19,681 nucleotides of DNA from Treponema sp. UBA4692 (GTDB lineage Bacteria; Spirochaetota; Spirochaetia; Treponematales; Treponemataceae). The notes under the pieces were generated by a model. That model saw nothing but the letters and a program-made list of their open reading frames with translations. It was not told where the DNA came from and searched no databases. Made by a program: the position numbers and the translations under genes. The DNA lies in assembly GCA_002404895.1 (NCBI GenBank), contig DHKO01000039.1, forward strand, positions 1-19,681, in the 5' to 3' direction. This document shows positions 7,997 to 15,321 of the stretch, one piece after another (within the stretch, counting starts at the first letter, position 1; every line of letters starts with the position of its first letter).

Positions 7997-8755
7997 ATGG
8001 GACAGCCGAAAATTTTCAGCCTGATTGACAAGGCGATTTTTGATTACAATATGCTCGATTCAGAGCTTGAGGACGGAGCGAGAATTCTTCTTGGCGCGAG
8101 CGGCGGAAAAGACTCGACCTTGCTTGCTGAATATTTCGGAAACCGCCTGAAAAGGCTTTCTTCAAGCCATAAAAATCAGCACAAATCCTTTGAGAAGAAA
8201 TTTTCAGTGCGCGCGCTTTACATTCAGACTGACTTTGCGAATCCTTTTAATCCTGAGCTTAAGAAAAAATTTGATGAATGGCAGATTCCTCTTGAAACTT
8301 TGCAGGTGAACACTCTTGCCCGGCTTCACGATGGACACAAGATGAGCTGCTACTGGTGCTCGAACCAGCGGCGGAAAGAGCTTTTGAACTACGCCATTAA
8401 AAATGGATTCGACACTGTTGTGCTTGGCCATCACATTGACGATGTTCTTGAAACTCTTCTGATGAATATGACCGGAAAAGGAAAGCTCGAGGCAATGCCG
8501 GCAGTCCTCAAATATCAAAAATATCCAGTAAAGCTTGCCCGGCCTCTTTATTACGTTCCTGTCGATGAAATCATAAAACATTCAATTGAGAGCGGCTGGA
8601 ATTCACAGACCTGCACCTGCGCTTATCAGGACAACTCAGGCAGAAAAAACGCGCGCAGAAAACTTTTCGATTTGACCGGCGGAAATTACCCGGAAAAAAT
8701 CCACATTCTAAATTCGCTTAAACGAGAAAACATAGATTTTGATTATCTTCCGTGA
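7997..8755 (+). CDS. ttcA: TtcA-family tRNA 2-thiocytidine synthetase-like protein
   Basis: PP-loop ATP pyrophosphatase of the TtcA family, which thiolates C32 of certain tRNAs using an iron-sulfur cluster. The P-loop is SGGKDS at residues 35-40. Cluster-binding cysteines are CYWC (Cys118, Cys121) and a third at Cys206 or Cys208 (CTC), matching the spacing of E. coli TtcA. The family motif GHHIDDVLETLLMNM is present, followed by the 'P...RPL.Y' stretch. Length is 252 residues, somewhat shorter than the roughly 310 of E. coli TtcA. I chose ATG 7997, not the in-frame GTG at 7973, because GGAG lies six bases before it. The regulator gene ends 60 bases upstream. Family assignment is strong; the exact tRNA target is inferred. 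Confidence 0.87.
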   Translation: MGQPKIFSLIDKAIFDYNMLDSELEDGARILLGASGGKDSTLLAEYFGNRLKRLSSSHKNQHKSFEKKFSVRALYIQTDFANPFNPELKKKFDEWQIPLETLQVNTLARLHDGHKMSCYWCSNQRRKELLNYAIKNGFDTVVLGHHIDDVLETLLMNMTGKGKLEAMPAVLKYQKYPVKLARPLYYVPVDEIIKHSIESGWNSQTCTCAYQDNSGRKNARRKLFDLTGGNYPEKIHILNSLKRENIDFDYLP

Positions 8756-8891
8756 TAAAATCGTTTGCGTTGCGTTCATTTTTGCTTTGAACGCGTAATT
8801 TTATTTTCTTTGGCGGGAATATTTTGTTTCGCCGAAAAAAATTATTTAAAAAGTCAAAATGAAAATTGAAATTTTCTAATTGGCTTTTTAT

Positions 8892-8896
8892 AGGAG
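8892..8896 (+). promoter_or_regulatory. Ribosome binding site of pncB
   Basis: AGGAG lies five bases before ATG 8902. It decides the start, because the frame stays open upstream to a TTG at 8866 that has no such signal. Confidence 0.85.
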
Positions 8897-8901
8897 AAAA
8901 T

Positions 8902-10131
8902 ATGGCGAGATTCAAGCCGATTATTACAAGCCTTCTTTCAACTGATGCCTACAAATTTTCGATGGGGCAGGCGATTTATCATCAGTTTTCAGAATACAAG
9001 ACAACCTGGAGCTTCAAGTGCCGGAATCCAGATGTGAAATTCACGGCGGAAATGGTTGACGAGATAAAAGAGCAGATAAAATTCTACTGCCAGCTTTCTT
9101 TTACTGAGGACGAGCTTTCTTATCTTGACAAAATCAGATGGATAAAAGGCTCTTACGTGGATTTTCTGCGCCTTTGGCACGCGCGTTTTGAGGACTTCAA
9201 GATTTCAAACGACGGGCCTTCTGGACTCACTCTCGAGGCGTGCGGAACTTGGCTCAACACTTCAATGTACGAGATTCCTGTTCTTGCAATCGTGAACGAG
9301 GTTTATTTTAGAATGGCAGACAGCTACGACAAGCTTTTTGAGTCTTTCAAGCGCCGTCTCGACAAGAAAATCGAAATGCTGATTGACGGCTCGTATTCAA
9401 TTGGACCTTTCAGCGAATTCGGGCTTCGCCGCCGTCTTTCCGAGGAAGCCCAGGACTTGGCGGTTCAAAAATTAAAGGAAAATTCCGGCAAATTCGCGTC
9501 GTCAACTTTTGTGGGAACTTCAAACGTCTATCTTGCAAAAAAGCACAACGTAACTCCTGTCGGAACAATGGCTCATGAGTGGGTTATGTGCGCCGGGCAG
9601 GGAAACCACAAGCACAATCCGGCTTATTCAAACTGGTTCGCGCTTGACGCATGGGTAAAGGAATACGGAGTTCTGAACGGAACCGCGCTCACCGACACAA
9701 TCACGACCGACTGCTTCCTTCGCGACTTTCAGCTAACATACGCGACTTTGTACTCTGGAGTCCGCCACGACTCAGGCGACCCTTTTGTGTGGGGAGACAA
9801 GATGATAAACCATTACAAGTCTCTCGGAATCGACCCTCATACAAAAACTCTTCTTTTCAGCGATTCTCTTGATTTTGAGCGCGCAACAAAAATCTACAGA
9901 TATTTCAAGGACAAGGCGCACGTGGCTTTCGGAATCGGAACTTTCATCGCGAACGACACCGACGACGAGCCTCTGAACATCGTGATGAAAGTCACAAAAT
10001 GCAACGGCCAGGACGTGGCGAAAATCTCCGACACAGCCGGAAAGGGAATGTGCAAGAACGCCGACTACGTGGACTATCTGAACCGCTGCATAAAGTGGCG
10101 GCTTGAGCACGAGAACGAGATTCTGCGGTAA
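8902..10131 (+). CDS. pncB: Nicotinate phosphoribosyltransferase
   Basis: First enzyme of NAD salvage from nicotinic acid (Preiss-Handler route): nicotinate plus PRPP gives nicotinate mononucleotide, driven by ATP. The protein has 409 residues, close to Salmonella PncB. It opens with the family start SLLSTDAYKFSMGQAIYHQF. It carries FVGTSNVYLA followed by GTMAHEW with His225, the residue equivalent to the autophosphorylated histidine of PncB. RHDSGDPFVWGDK, LLFSDSLDFERA and FGIGTFIANDT of the phosphate-binding half follow. It ends in a long terminator and faces a convergent SDR gene. A 146-base gap after ttcA suggests its own promoter. Confidence 0.95.
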   Translation: MARFKPIITSLLSTDAYKFSMGQAIYHQFSEYKTTWSFKCRNPDVKFTAEMVDEIKEQIKFYCQLSFTEDELSYLDKIRWIKGSYVDFLRLWHARFEDFKISNDGPSGLTLEACGTWLNTSMYEIPVLAIVNEVYFRMADSYDKLFESFKRRLDKKIEMLIDGSYSIGPFSEFGLRRRLSEEAQDLAVQKLKENSGKFASSTFVGTSNVYLAKKHNVTPVGTMAHEWVMCAGQGNHKHNPAYSNWFALDAWVKEYGVLNGTALTDTITTDCFLRDFQLTYATLYSGVRHDSGDPFVWGDKMINHYKSLGIDPHTKTLLFSDSLDFERATKIYRYFKDKAHVAFGIGTFIANDTDDEPLNIVMKVTKCNGQDVAKISDTAGKGMCKNADYVDYLNRCIKWRLEHENEILR

Positions 10132-10200
10132 AAAGTGGTTGCGGCAGGCGATTTGCGGGATGGAATGTTGCGGCTGTTGGAGTTCAAAAAATCTGCGGAT

Positions 10201-10245
10201 TTCCGAAACAAAGCGAGCAGTAAACTGCTCGAGTTCGGAATGACG
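10201..10245 (+). repeat. Dispersed palindromic repeat (family 2), copy B
   Basis: TTCCGAA (10201-10207) pairs with TTCGGAA (10234-10240) around an inner 7-bp hairpin CGAGCAG/CTGCTCG with loop TAAA (10214-10231). It ends GAGTTCGGAATGACG, almost identical to the end of copy C at 11560-11574 (GAGTTCGCAATGACG). It lies between pncB and its terminator. Confidence 0.6.
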
Positions 10246-10280
10246 TGAAACCGCTTCCTTTCAGCAGCTTAAAAAATCAC

Positions 10281-10327
10281 AAGGATTTCGGAATAAATTC
10301 CTGTTTATTTCCGAAATCCTTTTTTTA
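10281..10327 (+). terminator. Strong terminator of pncB, possibly bidirectional
   Basis: AAGGATTTCGGAA (10281-10293) pairs perfectly with TTCCGAAATCCTT (10309-10321), and the stem extends by TAAA/TTTA with one bulged T. A seven-base T-run (10320-10326) follows. Six A residues at 10271-10276, just before the stem, give a modest T-run for minus-strand transcripts arriving from the convergent SDR gene. Confidence 0.9.
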
Positions 10328-10394
10328 TTTTTTCGAATTTGTCGATTGGAAATGTTTTTTTTTCGGATTTTAGAATTTTGCCTTTTCGAGAAAT

Positions 10395-10500
10395 TTTATT
10401 CGTTGCCCAGCGCATTTTCCTGTTATGAAATTATTTCATTGCTTCGCCAGCGCGTTTCCGCACTTCGCAAAAATTTCATTCCACGCTCGCCGCGTTTTTT
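10395..10500 (-). repeat. GC-rich intergenic element (family 1), opposite strand
   Basis: The 370-base gap between pncB and the SDR holds repeat copy B, the pncB terminator, a T-rich stretch, and this block. Read on the minus strand it contains GCGAAGCAATG and then GCGCTGGGCAACG (10401-10413), in the same order as GTGAAGCAATG (378-388) and GCGTTGGGCAACG (432-444) of the first element. No gene is visible here. Confidence 0.4.
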
Positions 10501-11433
10501 CTAATCTTTCTTGTACGGACGCTTGTTAAAAAGATATGTTGCTCTGGCGCAGGCGTATCTTCCGAAAAATCGGCTCATAAACGCGGTGAGTCTCCATTTT
10601 AGAGACCAGAGAGCGAGCAGCTTTCCTTTTTCATATCGGCTGAGGCAGTGCCTAACGACTTTTTCGGGGCTTTTTCCGTGCAGGACTTCCTTTCTCGCGC
10701 CGTTTGAAGCCACGTTCGCAAAATCCGTGCTTACAGAGCCAGGGCAAAGAGCCGTAACCTTGATTTTTTTGTCTTTCAGTTCCGCAGCAAGGGCAATGCT
10801 GAAGCTTAGGACGTAAGCCTTTGTCGCCGCGTAGACCGCAAAATTTCCGAGCGGCATAAAAGACGCAAGCGATGCCACATTTATGATTCCGCTTCCGGCT
10901 TTCATAAACGGAATCGCTTTTCCGCAGATTCCAGTGAGCGCGGTGCAGTTTAGCTCCACCATTTCCATCTCTCGTTCTGTTGGAGTCTCGGTGAACGGCC
11001 CGTAAGTTCCGAATCCCGCGTTGTTCAAGAGATTTTCAATCTCAAAGTTTCCGGCTGATTTTTCTTTTTCAAGGAAAAGCTCGAACGCAAGAACGCCGGT
11101 TTTCCCGGAAATATCCATCGGAATCGTCCTGACTTCAAGATTTGCAGCATTTTCTGCTGATTCTGCGTCGCTCAGGCTGTTTTCGCTTACGATATTTTCG
11201 TTCGGTTCGCTTTTTTCATTTTTTGTGTTTTCGTCTGCGCTGTTTGTTCCGTTTACAGCCGCTTTTCCAGTTCCGCAAATTTCATTTTTTACGCGCTCTA
11301 GTTTTTCAAGATTCCGCGCAATAAGCCAAATTTCGCGTTTCTCGTCCTTGTTTTTGAATTTTTCTGAAATCTGCCTTGCAAATTCCGCGCCCAGCCCGGA
11401 GCTTGCGCCAGTTATAATCGTGATTTTTCTCAT
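10501..11433 (-). CDS. Short-chain dehydrogenase/reductase (classical SDR)
   Basis: NAD(P)-dependent oxidoreductase of unknown substrate, 310 residues. It has TGASSGLG (residues 8-15, nucleotide binding), NNAG (137-140), Asn162, catalytic Ser188 in INVAS, and Tyr201/Lys205 in YAATK, so the catalytic set is complete. Arg40 after the second strand suggests NADPH. Residues 54-99 form an Asn/Glu/Ser/Ala-rich insert absent from typical SDRs (about 250 residues), between the cofactor-binding strand and the 'MDIS' strand. The frame is open to 11586, but I start at MRKITIITGASSG: the upstream extension would translate an intergenic repeat. TGGTAAAAT, an extended -10 box, ends seven bases before this ATG, suggesting a leaderless message. 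The C-terminus (FMSRFFGRYACARAT) resembles the DltE/YqjQ-like group. Confidence 0.9.
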   Translation of the reverse strand: MRKITIITGASSGLGAEFARQISEKFKNKDEKREIWLIARNLEKLERVKNEICGTGKAAVNGTNSADENTKNEKSEPNENIVSENSLSDAESAENAANLEVRTIPMDISGKTGVLAFELFLEKEKSAGNFEIENLLNNAGFGTYGPFTETPTEREMEMVELNCTALTGICGKAIPFMKAGSGIINVASLASFMPLGNFAVYAATKAYVLSFSIALAAELKDKKIKVTALCPGSVSTDFANVASNGARKEVLHGKSPEKVVRHCLSRYEKGKLLALWSLKWRLTAFMSRFFGRYACARATYLFNKRPYKKD

Positions 11434-11440
11434 GATTTTG

Positions 11441-11449
11441 ATTTTACCA
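11441..11449 (-). promoter_or_regulatory. Extended -10 promoter box of the SDR gene
   Basis: On the minus strand TGGTAAAAT fits TGnTAnaAT and ends seven bases before the ATG. Transcription would start at about the first codon. This also argues against the longer reading frame that begins upstream. Confidence 0.45.
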
Positions 11450-11482
11450 TATTTAATTTTTTTAGTTTGCGTGGAGAACTGC

Positions 11483-11574
11483 CGTCGTGCTGAACTTGAA
11501 CGCATTTTGTCGGAATCAAAGAATTGCCATGCTGAATTAAGCTGAACAGGAGACAGCTCGAGTTCGCAATGACG
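11483..11574 (+). repeat. Dispersed palindromic repeat (family 2), copy C
   Basis: This is the most complete copy: it starts CGTCGTGCTGAACTTG and ends CGAGTTCGCAATGACG, so its ends form an imperfect inverted repeat. Inside are GCCATGCTGAA (11526-11536) and an AGCTG/CAGCT stem (11540-11544, 11554-11558). It fills most of the 209-base gap between the divergent SDR and NagZ-like genes and makes the SDR frame look longer than it is. Confidence 0.6.
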
Positions 11575-11624
11575 TTTTTCTTTCATTTAGCCACGCTCGT
11601 ATTCCTAAATCCTCAGAATTTCAT

Positions 11625-11630
11625 TACAAT
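11625..11630 (+). promoter_or_regulatory. -10 box of the NagZ-like gene
   Basis: TACAAT ends 12 bases before ATG 11643, with only T-rich sequence and no ribosome binding site between. The leader would be about 4-6 bases. Confidence 0.35.
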
Positions 11631-11642
11631 TTTTTTCGTTTT

Positions 11643-13121
11643 ATGAAATCTATGAAAAACTTTACGAAAAATACGAATGAAAATCTTGGGTCAAAATCCT
11701 TGAAATCATCAAAATCTTTGCAGAAGAGACTTGAAAATCTGAGCGAAAAAGCATTCTTTTTACCTTTTTTCCTGATTTTTTCTTCTTTTGCGTTTTTTTC
11801 CTGCTCAAAAAAACTTTCAGATGAGGAAAAACTCGCGCTGAAAAATCAGAAAATCGAGGAGGCGAAATCGCTTGCGATTAAAAATTTTGTCGCCTCGCTT
11901 CCTGCGGAAGAAAAAATTTCCGAGCTTTTTTTTGTGAATGTCGAGGGGAACAGGACTTTTCGCAGCGTGGAAAATGTTCCGGCAAGCTTTGGGCTGGCGC
12001 AAAAAAAGCCGCTTGTGCCGGGCGGAGTTCTGCTTTTTTCATATAATATTTCAAAAGATCCGCTTGAAACTTACGAATTTATAAAGTCAATCCATGATTT
12101 TTACGTTCAGAACAGCCTTGTTCCGCCGTACATTGCGGTTGACCAGGAGGGCGGAGACGTGAGCCGCTTAAGAAATCTTACGAGCGCGCTTCCAAGCCAG
12201 AAGAAAATTTCCAGCGGGTTCAGCGCGGACGAGGCTTCAAAGATTTACGCGGCGCAGGCAAAGCAGATGAGGCTTTTGGGAATAAATTTGAATCTCGCGC
12301 CGGTTGTTGAGGCTGAAAACGCTTCGAACAGCGAATTTTTGGGAACTCGGACTTTCGGAGACGCGGAAAAAGTTCTTTCATATGGAAAAAACGCGGTTTC
12401 TTCTTACGAGTCAAATGGAATTTTGACTTCGCTAAAGCATTTTCCGGGAAATTCCAGCACCGACCCTCACACAGGACTCCCGAAAATCAGAATCACAAAG
12501 TCCGTGCTTGAAAACGATTATTTGCTTCCGTTCAAAAATCTTTTGCCGCTTTCCTCAGCCGTCTTGATGAGCCACGCTTGCGTTTCTCTTTCAGACGACG
12601 AAAATTATTCTGAAAGCGACGTGCCTTCTTGCCTCTCAAAATTTTGGGTGGAAGATGTTGTGCGCGGCGAGCTTGGATTTTCGGGGCTTGTTATTTCAGA
12701 CGACATTTTCATGGGCGCGCTTTCTGAAAACGGTTTTCCGCCTGAAATCGCGTCGGTAAAGGCGATTGAGGCCGGAATTGACGTTCTTATGCTTTCTGAA
12801 AAGCGTTTTGGAAATGCGGCTTCTGTTCTGTATAAAAAATCTCTTGAAGATTCTGGCTTCGCGGAAAAAATTGACGATGCGGTTTATGATGTTGTGAAAT
12901 TCAAAATTAAGTGCGGAATTCTTTCGCTTGAAGAAATCGAAGAGACAAAAGAAATAAAAGAAAATTCTGATAATGAAAAATCTTCAAGAAAATCAAAATC
13001 AGAAAATCAGGAAAATTTCTCTTTTAAAGTTTCTGTGAACAAAAATTACCCGGAATTTGACCTTTCCTTATTCGATAAATTCTACACCGAAGGACAAAAT
13101 TCCTTGAAAAGCGAAAAATAA
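11643..13121 (+). CDS. Glycoside hydrolase family 3 lipoprotein, NagZ-like
   Basis: Probable beta-N-acetylglucosaminidase of the NagZ branch, which removes GlcNAc from muropeptides. A basic N-terminus and a hydrophobic stretch lead to FAFFSC with Cys54, a spirochaete-style lipobox, so it is likely a lipid-anchored periplasmic enzyme. The GH3 barrel runs from about 75 to 430: VDQEGGDVSRL, KHFPGN at 265-270 (family KHFPGHG), Asp274-Pro-His276 matching the NagZ Asp-His general acid-base pair, and VISDD with nucleophile Asp353. The tail after about 430 is Glu/Lys/Ser/Asn-rich. The 53 residues before Cys54 are long for a signal peptide; a later non-ATG start is possible. E. coli NagZ is cytoplasmic, but lipoprotein NagZ-type enzymes are known. 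The methyltransferase gene follows after 52 bases. Confidence 0.82.
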   Translation: MKSMKNFTKNTNENLGSKSLKSSKSLQKRLENLSEKAFFLPFFLIFSSFAFFSCSKKLSDEEKLALKNQKIEEAKSLAIKNFVASLPAEEKISELFFVNVEGNRTFRSVENVPASFGLAQKKPLVPGGVLLFSYNISKDPLETYEFIKSIHDFYVQNSLVPPYIAVDQEGGDVSRLRNLTSALPSQKKISSGFSADEASKIYAAQAKQMRLLGINLNLAPVVEAENASNSEFLGTRTFGDAEKVLSYGKNAVSSYESNGILTSLKHFPGNSSTDPHTGLPKIRITKSVLENDYLLPFKNLLPLSSAVLMSHACVSLSDDENYSESDVPSCLSKFWVEDVVRGELGFSGLVISDDIFMGALSENGFPPEIASVKAIEAGIDVLMLSEKRFGNAASVLYKKSLEDSGFAEKIDDAVYDVVKFKIKCGILSLEEIEETKEIKENSDNEKSSRKSKSENQENFSFKVSVNKNYPEFDLSLFDKFYTEGQNSLKSEK

Positions 13122-13173
13122 ACGGCAGACAATCAAAAAAATAAAAAATCATCAAAAAATCTGGAAGATAAAA

Positions 13174-14088
13174 ATGAAGCAGAAAGACAGGGCAAAAAAA
13201 CTGAGCGGAGCGGAAGGCTTTGAATCTTATTACACGGAGCTTTTCGGCGGACGCTGGCAAAAAATAAAATCCGCGTTTTCAAAAAGTCCTGACTACCTTG
13301 AATGGAACGCTGGCGGCGCAGAATCTTATTTTCTTGATTCGGCTTCTGTGCGCGCGGCAGTTTCGCTTCCTTTGTCAGGCGCGAAAAAAATCCTTGATAT
13401 GTGCGCGGCTCCGGGCGGAAAAACGCTTGTCTTAGCTTCAAATATGGATGAGGACGCGGTTCTTTACTCAAACGAGCGTTCTCCAGAAAGAAAACGGCGG
13501 CTCGACAGAACAATCCAGACTTGCCTTCCAGAAGAAATAAGCTCGAGGCTGAAAACTTCCTGCAAGGACGGCGCAAAGCTTTGCCTAGAATCTCAAAACG
13601 TGTTCGACAGAATCTTGCTCGACGCGCCTTGCTCTTCTGAACGCCACGTTCTAGCCGACCAAAAATATTTAAGCGAATGGTCTCCGTCAAGAATAAAAAC
13701 TCTTTCCGTTTCTCAGTGGGCGTTGCTGTCTTCGGCATGGCGGATTCTTGTTCCGGGCGGATTTATGGTTTACTCGACCTGCGCTCTTTCTCCTGATGAA
13801 AATGACAAGGTGATTTCAAAGCTCCTTAAAAAATTTGACGATGTTGAAATCTTGGAGCCGGAAATTTCTCTTGAATACAAAAAATTTATTTCCGCAGACT
13901 TTTCTGAAGATGAATTTTCAAAAGCAAAGCTTCCAGAATATGAAAAAACTGAATTCGGCGCGCACATTCTCCCTGATTCTAAAAAATATTCAGATTCTTC
14001 TATTAAATCTGAAAATGATGTTGAACTCGGCTTAGGAACTGCTTCCGGGCCGCTTTATTTCTGTCTTCTGCACAAAAAAGAAATATGA
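13174..14088 (+). CDS. RsmB/NOP2-family RNA (cytosine-C5) methyltransferase
   Basis: SAM-dependent m5C methyltransferase of the RsmB/RsmF/NSUN class, probably acting on rRNA or tRNA. Motif I is DMCAAPGGKT (Asp75 onward) for SAM. Motif IV is DAPCSSE, with Cys153 that releases the product. Motif VI is YSTCALSPDEND, with catalytic Cys203. At 304 residues it has little beyond the catalytic core: no NusB-like N-terminal domain as in RsmB and no clear PUA domain as in RsmF. Its layout is thus closer to short NSUN4-like enzymes. Motif IV reads PCSSER instead of PCSGxG, a small departure. The tail (about 215-290) is acidic and Ser/Lys-rich. GGAAG six bases before the ATG is a good ribosome binding site. 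It may share a transcript with the NagZ-like gene. Confidence 0.85.
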   Translation: MKQKDRAKKLSGAEGFESYYTELFGGRWQKIKSAFSKSPDYLEWNAGGAESYFLDSASVRAAVSLPLSGAKKILDMCAAPGGKTLVLASNMDEDAVLYSNERSPERKRRLDRTIQTCLPEEISSRLKTSCKDGAKLCLESQNVFDRILLDAPCSSERHVLADQKYLSEWSPSRIKTLSVSQWALLSSAWRILVPGGFMVYSTCALSPDENDKVISKLLKKFDDVEILEPEISLEYKKFISADFSEDEFSKAKLPEYEKTEFGAHILPDSKKYSDSSIKSENDVELGLGTASGPLYFCLLHKKEI

Positions 14089-14111
14089 GGTTACTAGACT
14101 GTTTTTTGTCT

Positions 14112-14140
14112 TTGTGTTATTTTGTTAGAACATATTTATA
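14112..14140 (+). promoter_or_regulatory. Candidate promoter of the infC operon
   Basis: TTGTGT (14112-14117) and TTTATA (14135-14140) are 17 bases apart in the short, AT-rich gap after the methyltransferase gene. Transcription would start near 14147, leaving a leader of about 30 bases. Both boxes depart from consensus. Confidence 0.35.
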
Positions 14141-14166
14141 TCAGTGTTTAAGTTTTATAAGCACAT

Positions 14167-14172
14167 AGGAGG
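14167..14172 (+). promoter_or_regulatory. Ribosome binding site of infC, deciding a TTG start
   Basis: A perfect AGGAGG lies four bases before TTG 14177 and one base before GTG 14174. It is downstream of the in-frame GTG 14144, so it cannot serve that start. Together with the usual IF-3 N-terminus this favours TTG 14177. Confidence 0.75.
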
Positions 14173-14176
14173 AGTG

Positions 14177-14698
14177 TTGGCAGACACCAGAGGTTTACGG
14201 ATTAACGAACATATCCGTGTAAGAGAGGTCAGACTTGTTGACGAAGAGGGCGGAAAAAACGGAATCATTCCGACAATAGAAGCGCTTAAATTGGCAAGGG
14301 AGCGGGACCTTGATCTCGTTGAAGTTTCACCAAATGCAAATCCGCCGGTTTGTAAAATTTTAAATTACGGTAAATATAAGTTCGAGCAGGAAAAAAGACT
14401 CCGTGATTCCCGCAAGGCTCAAAAAGCCCTTAAACTCAAGGAAATTCGTATGCAGCCTAAGATTGGCTCTGGCGACCTTGACACTAAGGCAAAACACGTT
14501 CAGGAATTCTTGGACGAGGGCGATAAGGTAAAGGTTACGATTCGTTTCCGCGGTCGTGAGCTTGCTCATACCGAACTTGGCTATGATGTTCTGAATGAAG
14601 TATTGAAAAGGCTTAGAGAAGGCTCATATGCTGTTGAAAAGCCTGCCGCAATGGAAGGGCGTTTCATGTCGTTGACACTGAACGCTAAGGCCAAATAA
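14177..14698 (+). CDS. infC: Translation initiation factor IF-3
   Basis: IF-3 binds the 30S subunit, keeps 50S away and checks start-codon pairing. From TTG 14177 the product is 173 residues (E. coli 180). The N-terminal domain begins ADTRGLRINEHIRVREVRLVDE and contains LDLVEVSPNANPPVCKILNYGKYKFEQEK. A lysine-rich linker follows, and then the C-terminal domain: KEIRMQPKIGSGDLDTKAKHVQEFLDEGDKVKVTIRFRGRE. The start is unusual: no ATG is near, and the AGGAGG favours TTG. Rare starts are a known feature of infC (AUU in E. coli), where IF-3 represses its own translation by rejecting them; the same control is plausible here. It leads the infC-rpmI-rplT block. Confidence 0.95.
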   Translation: MADTRGLRINEHIRVREVRLVDEEGGKNGIIPTIEALKLARERDLDLVEVSPNANPPVCKILNYGKYKFEQEKRLRDSRKAQKALKLKEIRMQPKIGSGDLDTKAKHVQEFLDEGDKVKVTIRFRGRELAHTELGYDVLNEVLKRLREGSYAVEKPAAMEGRFMSLTLNAKAK

Positions 14699-14715
14699 TT
14701 TAAGAGGTAGAAAAA

Positions 14716-14916
14716 ATGCCTAAGATGAAGACAAAGAGAGCTGCTGCAAAGAGATTCTCTCTTACAGCAACTGGTAAAGTAAAGTACAAGAAAATGAATC
14801 TTCGTCATATTTTGACAAAGAAGTCACCAAAACGCAAAATGCATCTCCGTGGTGCTGGAATCCTTTCTGAAGATTCAGCAGCAAAAGTCCGCAAAACTCT
14901 GCTTCCATACGGCTGA
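14716..14916 (+). CDS. rpmI: 50S ribosomal protein L35
   Basis: Small basic protein of the large subunit, 66 residues, the usual size. It starts MPKMKTKRAAAKRFSLTATG, typical of L35, and ends in the family's HLRGAGILSEDSAAKVRKTLLPYG. AGAGGTAG lies a few bases before the ATG. It follows infC by 17 bases and precedes rplT by 21, the standard bacterial order. No large hairpin that would act as an L20-binding leader is evident in the short gaps. Confidence 0.97.
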   Translation: MPKMKTKRAAAKRFSLTATGKVKYKKMNLRHILTKKSPKRKMHLRGAGILSEDSAAKVRKTLLPYG

Positions 14917-14937
14917 TTTACTAATAGGAGATAAGAA

Positions 14938-15294
14938 ATGAGAGCAATTGATGGTGCAAAAAGAAAGAACCGCCGCATTAAGATTCTTAAACTTGCAAAA
15001 GGTTTTACAGGACGCCGCGGAACAAACTATAAAGCAGCTAAAGACGCTGTAACAAAGGCTCTTGACCACGCATATGTCAGCCGCCGTGATCGCAAAGGCG
15101 ATTTCCGCCAGTTGTGGATTGCGCGTATCAACGCTGCTGTTCGTGAGGAAGGTCTTTCTTACTCACGTTTTATCAACGGTCTTAACAAGGCAGGAATCAC
15201 ACTTAACCGCAAGGCTTTGTCAAACCTCGCTATTGAAGACCCGACAGCTTTCAAAGCAGTTGTAGAAGCTGCAAAAAAAGCTCTTAACGCTTAA
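14938..15294 (+). CDS. rplT: 50S ribosomal protein L20
   Basis: Early-assembly 23S rRNA-binding protein of the large subunit, 118 residues as usual. Family stretches are KRKNRRIKILKLAKGFTGRRG, AYVSRRDRKGDFRQLWIARINAA and LSYSRFINGLNKAGITLNRK. AGGAG eight bases before the ATG is a good ribosome binding site. In other bacteria L20 represses this operon. The downstream genes are not ribosomal: a ZapB-like gene starts 27 bases later with no terminator between. Confidence 0.97.
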   Translation: MRAIDGAKRKNRRIKILKLAKGFTGRRGTNYKAAKDAVTKALDHAYVSRRDRKGDFRQLWIARINAAVREEGLSYSRFINGLNKAGITLNRKALSNLAIEDPTAFKAVVEAAKKALNA

Positions 15295-15321
15295 TTTAAT
15301 TGGTGTTAAAAGGATAGGCTG

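Noticed and set aside
8771..8800. Hairpin TGCGTTC/GAACGCG after ttcA as a terminator
   Set aside because: The stem is short, the loop is 11 bases and the following T-tract is broken. A second weak stem at 8812-8833 is followed by A residues, so neither is a clear terminator.
8759..8901. Possible NAD-related riboswitch before pncB
   Set aside because: The 143-base leader is AT-rich and I could not recognise a conserved aptamer core.
13133..13738. 201-codon minus-strand frame over the methyltransferase gene
   Set aside because: The opposite strand encodes all catalytic motifs of an m5C methyltransferase; this product has a biased shadow composition.
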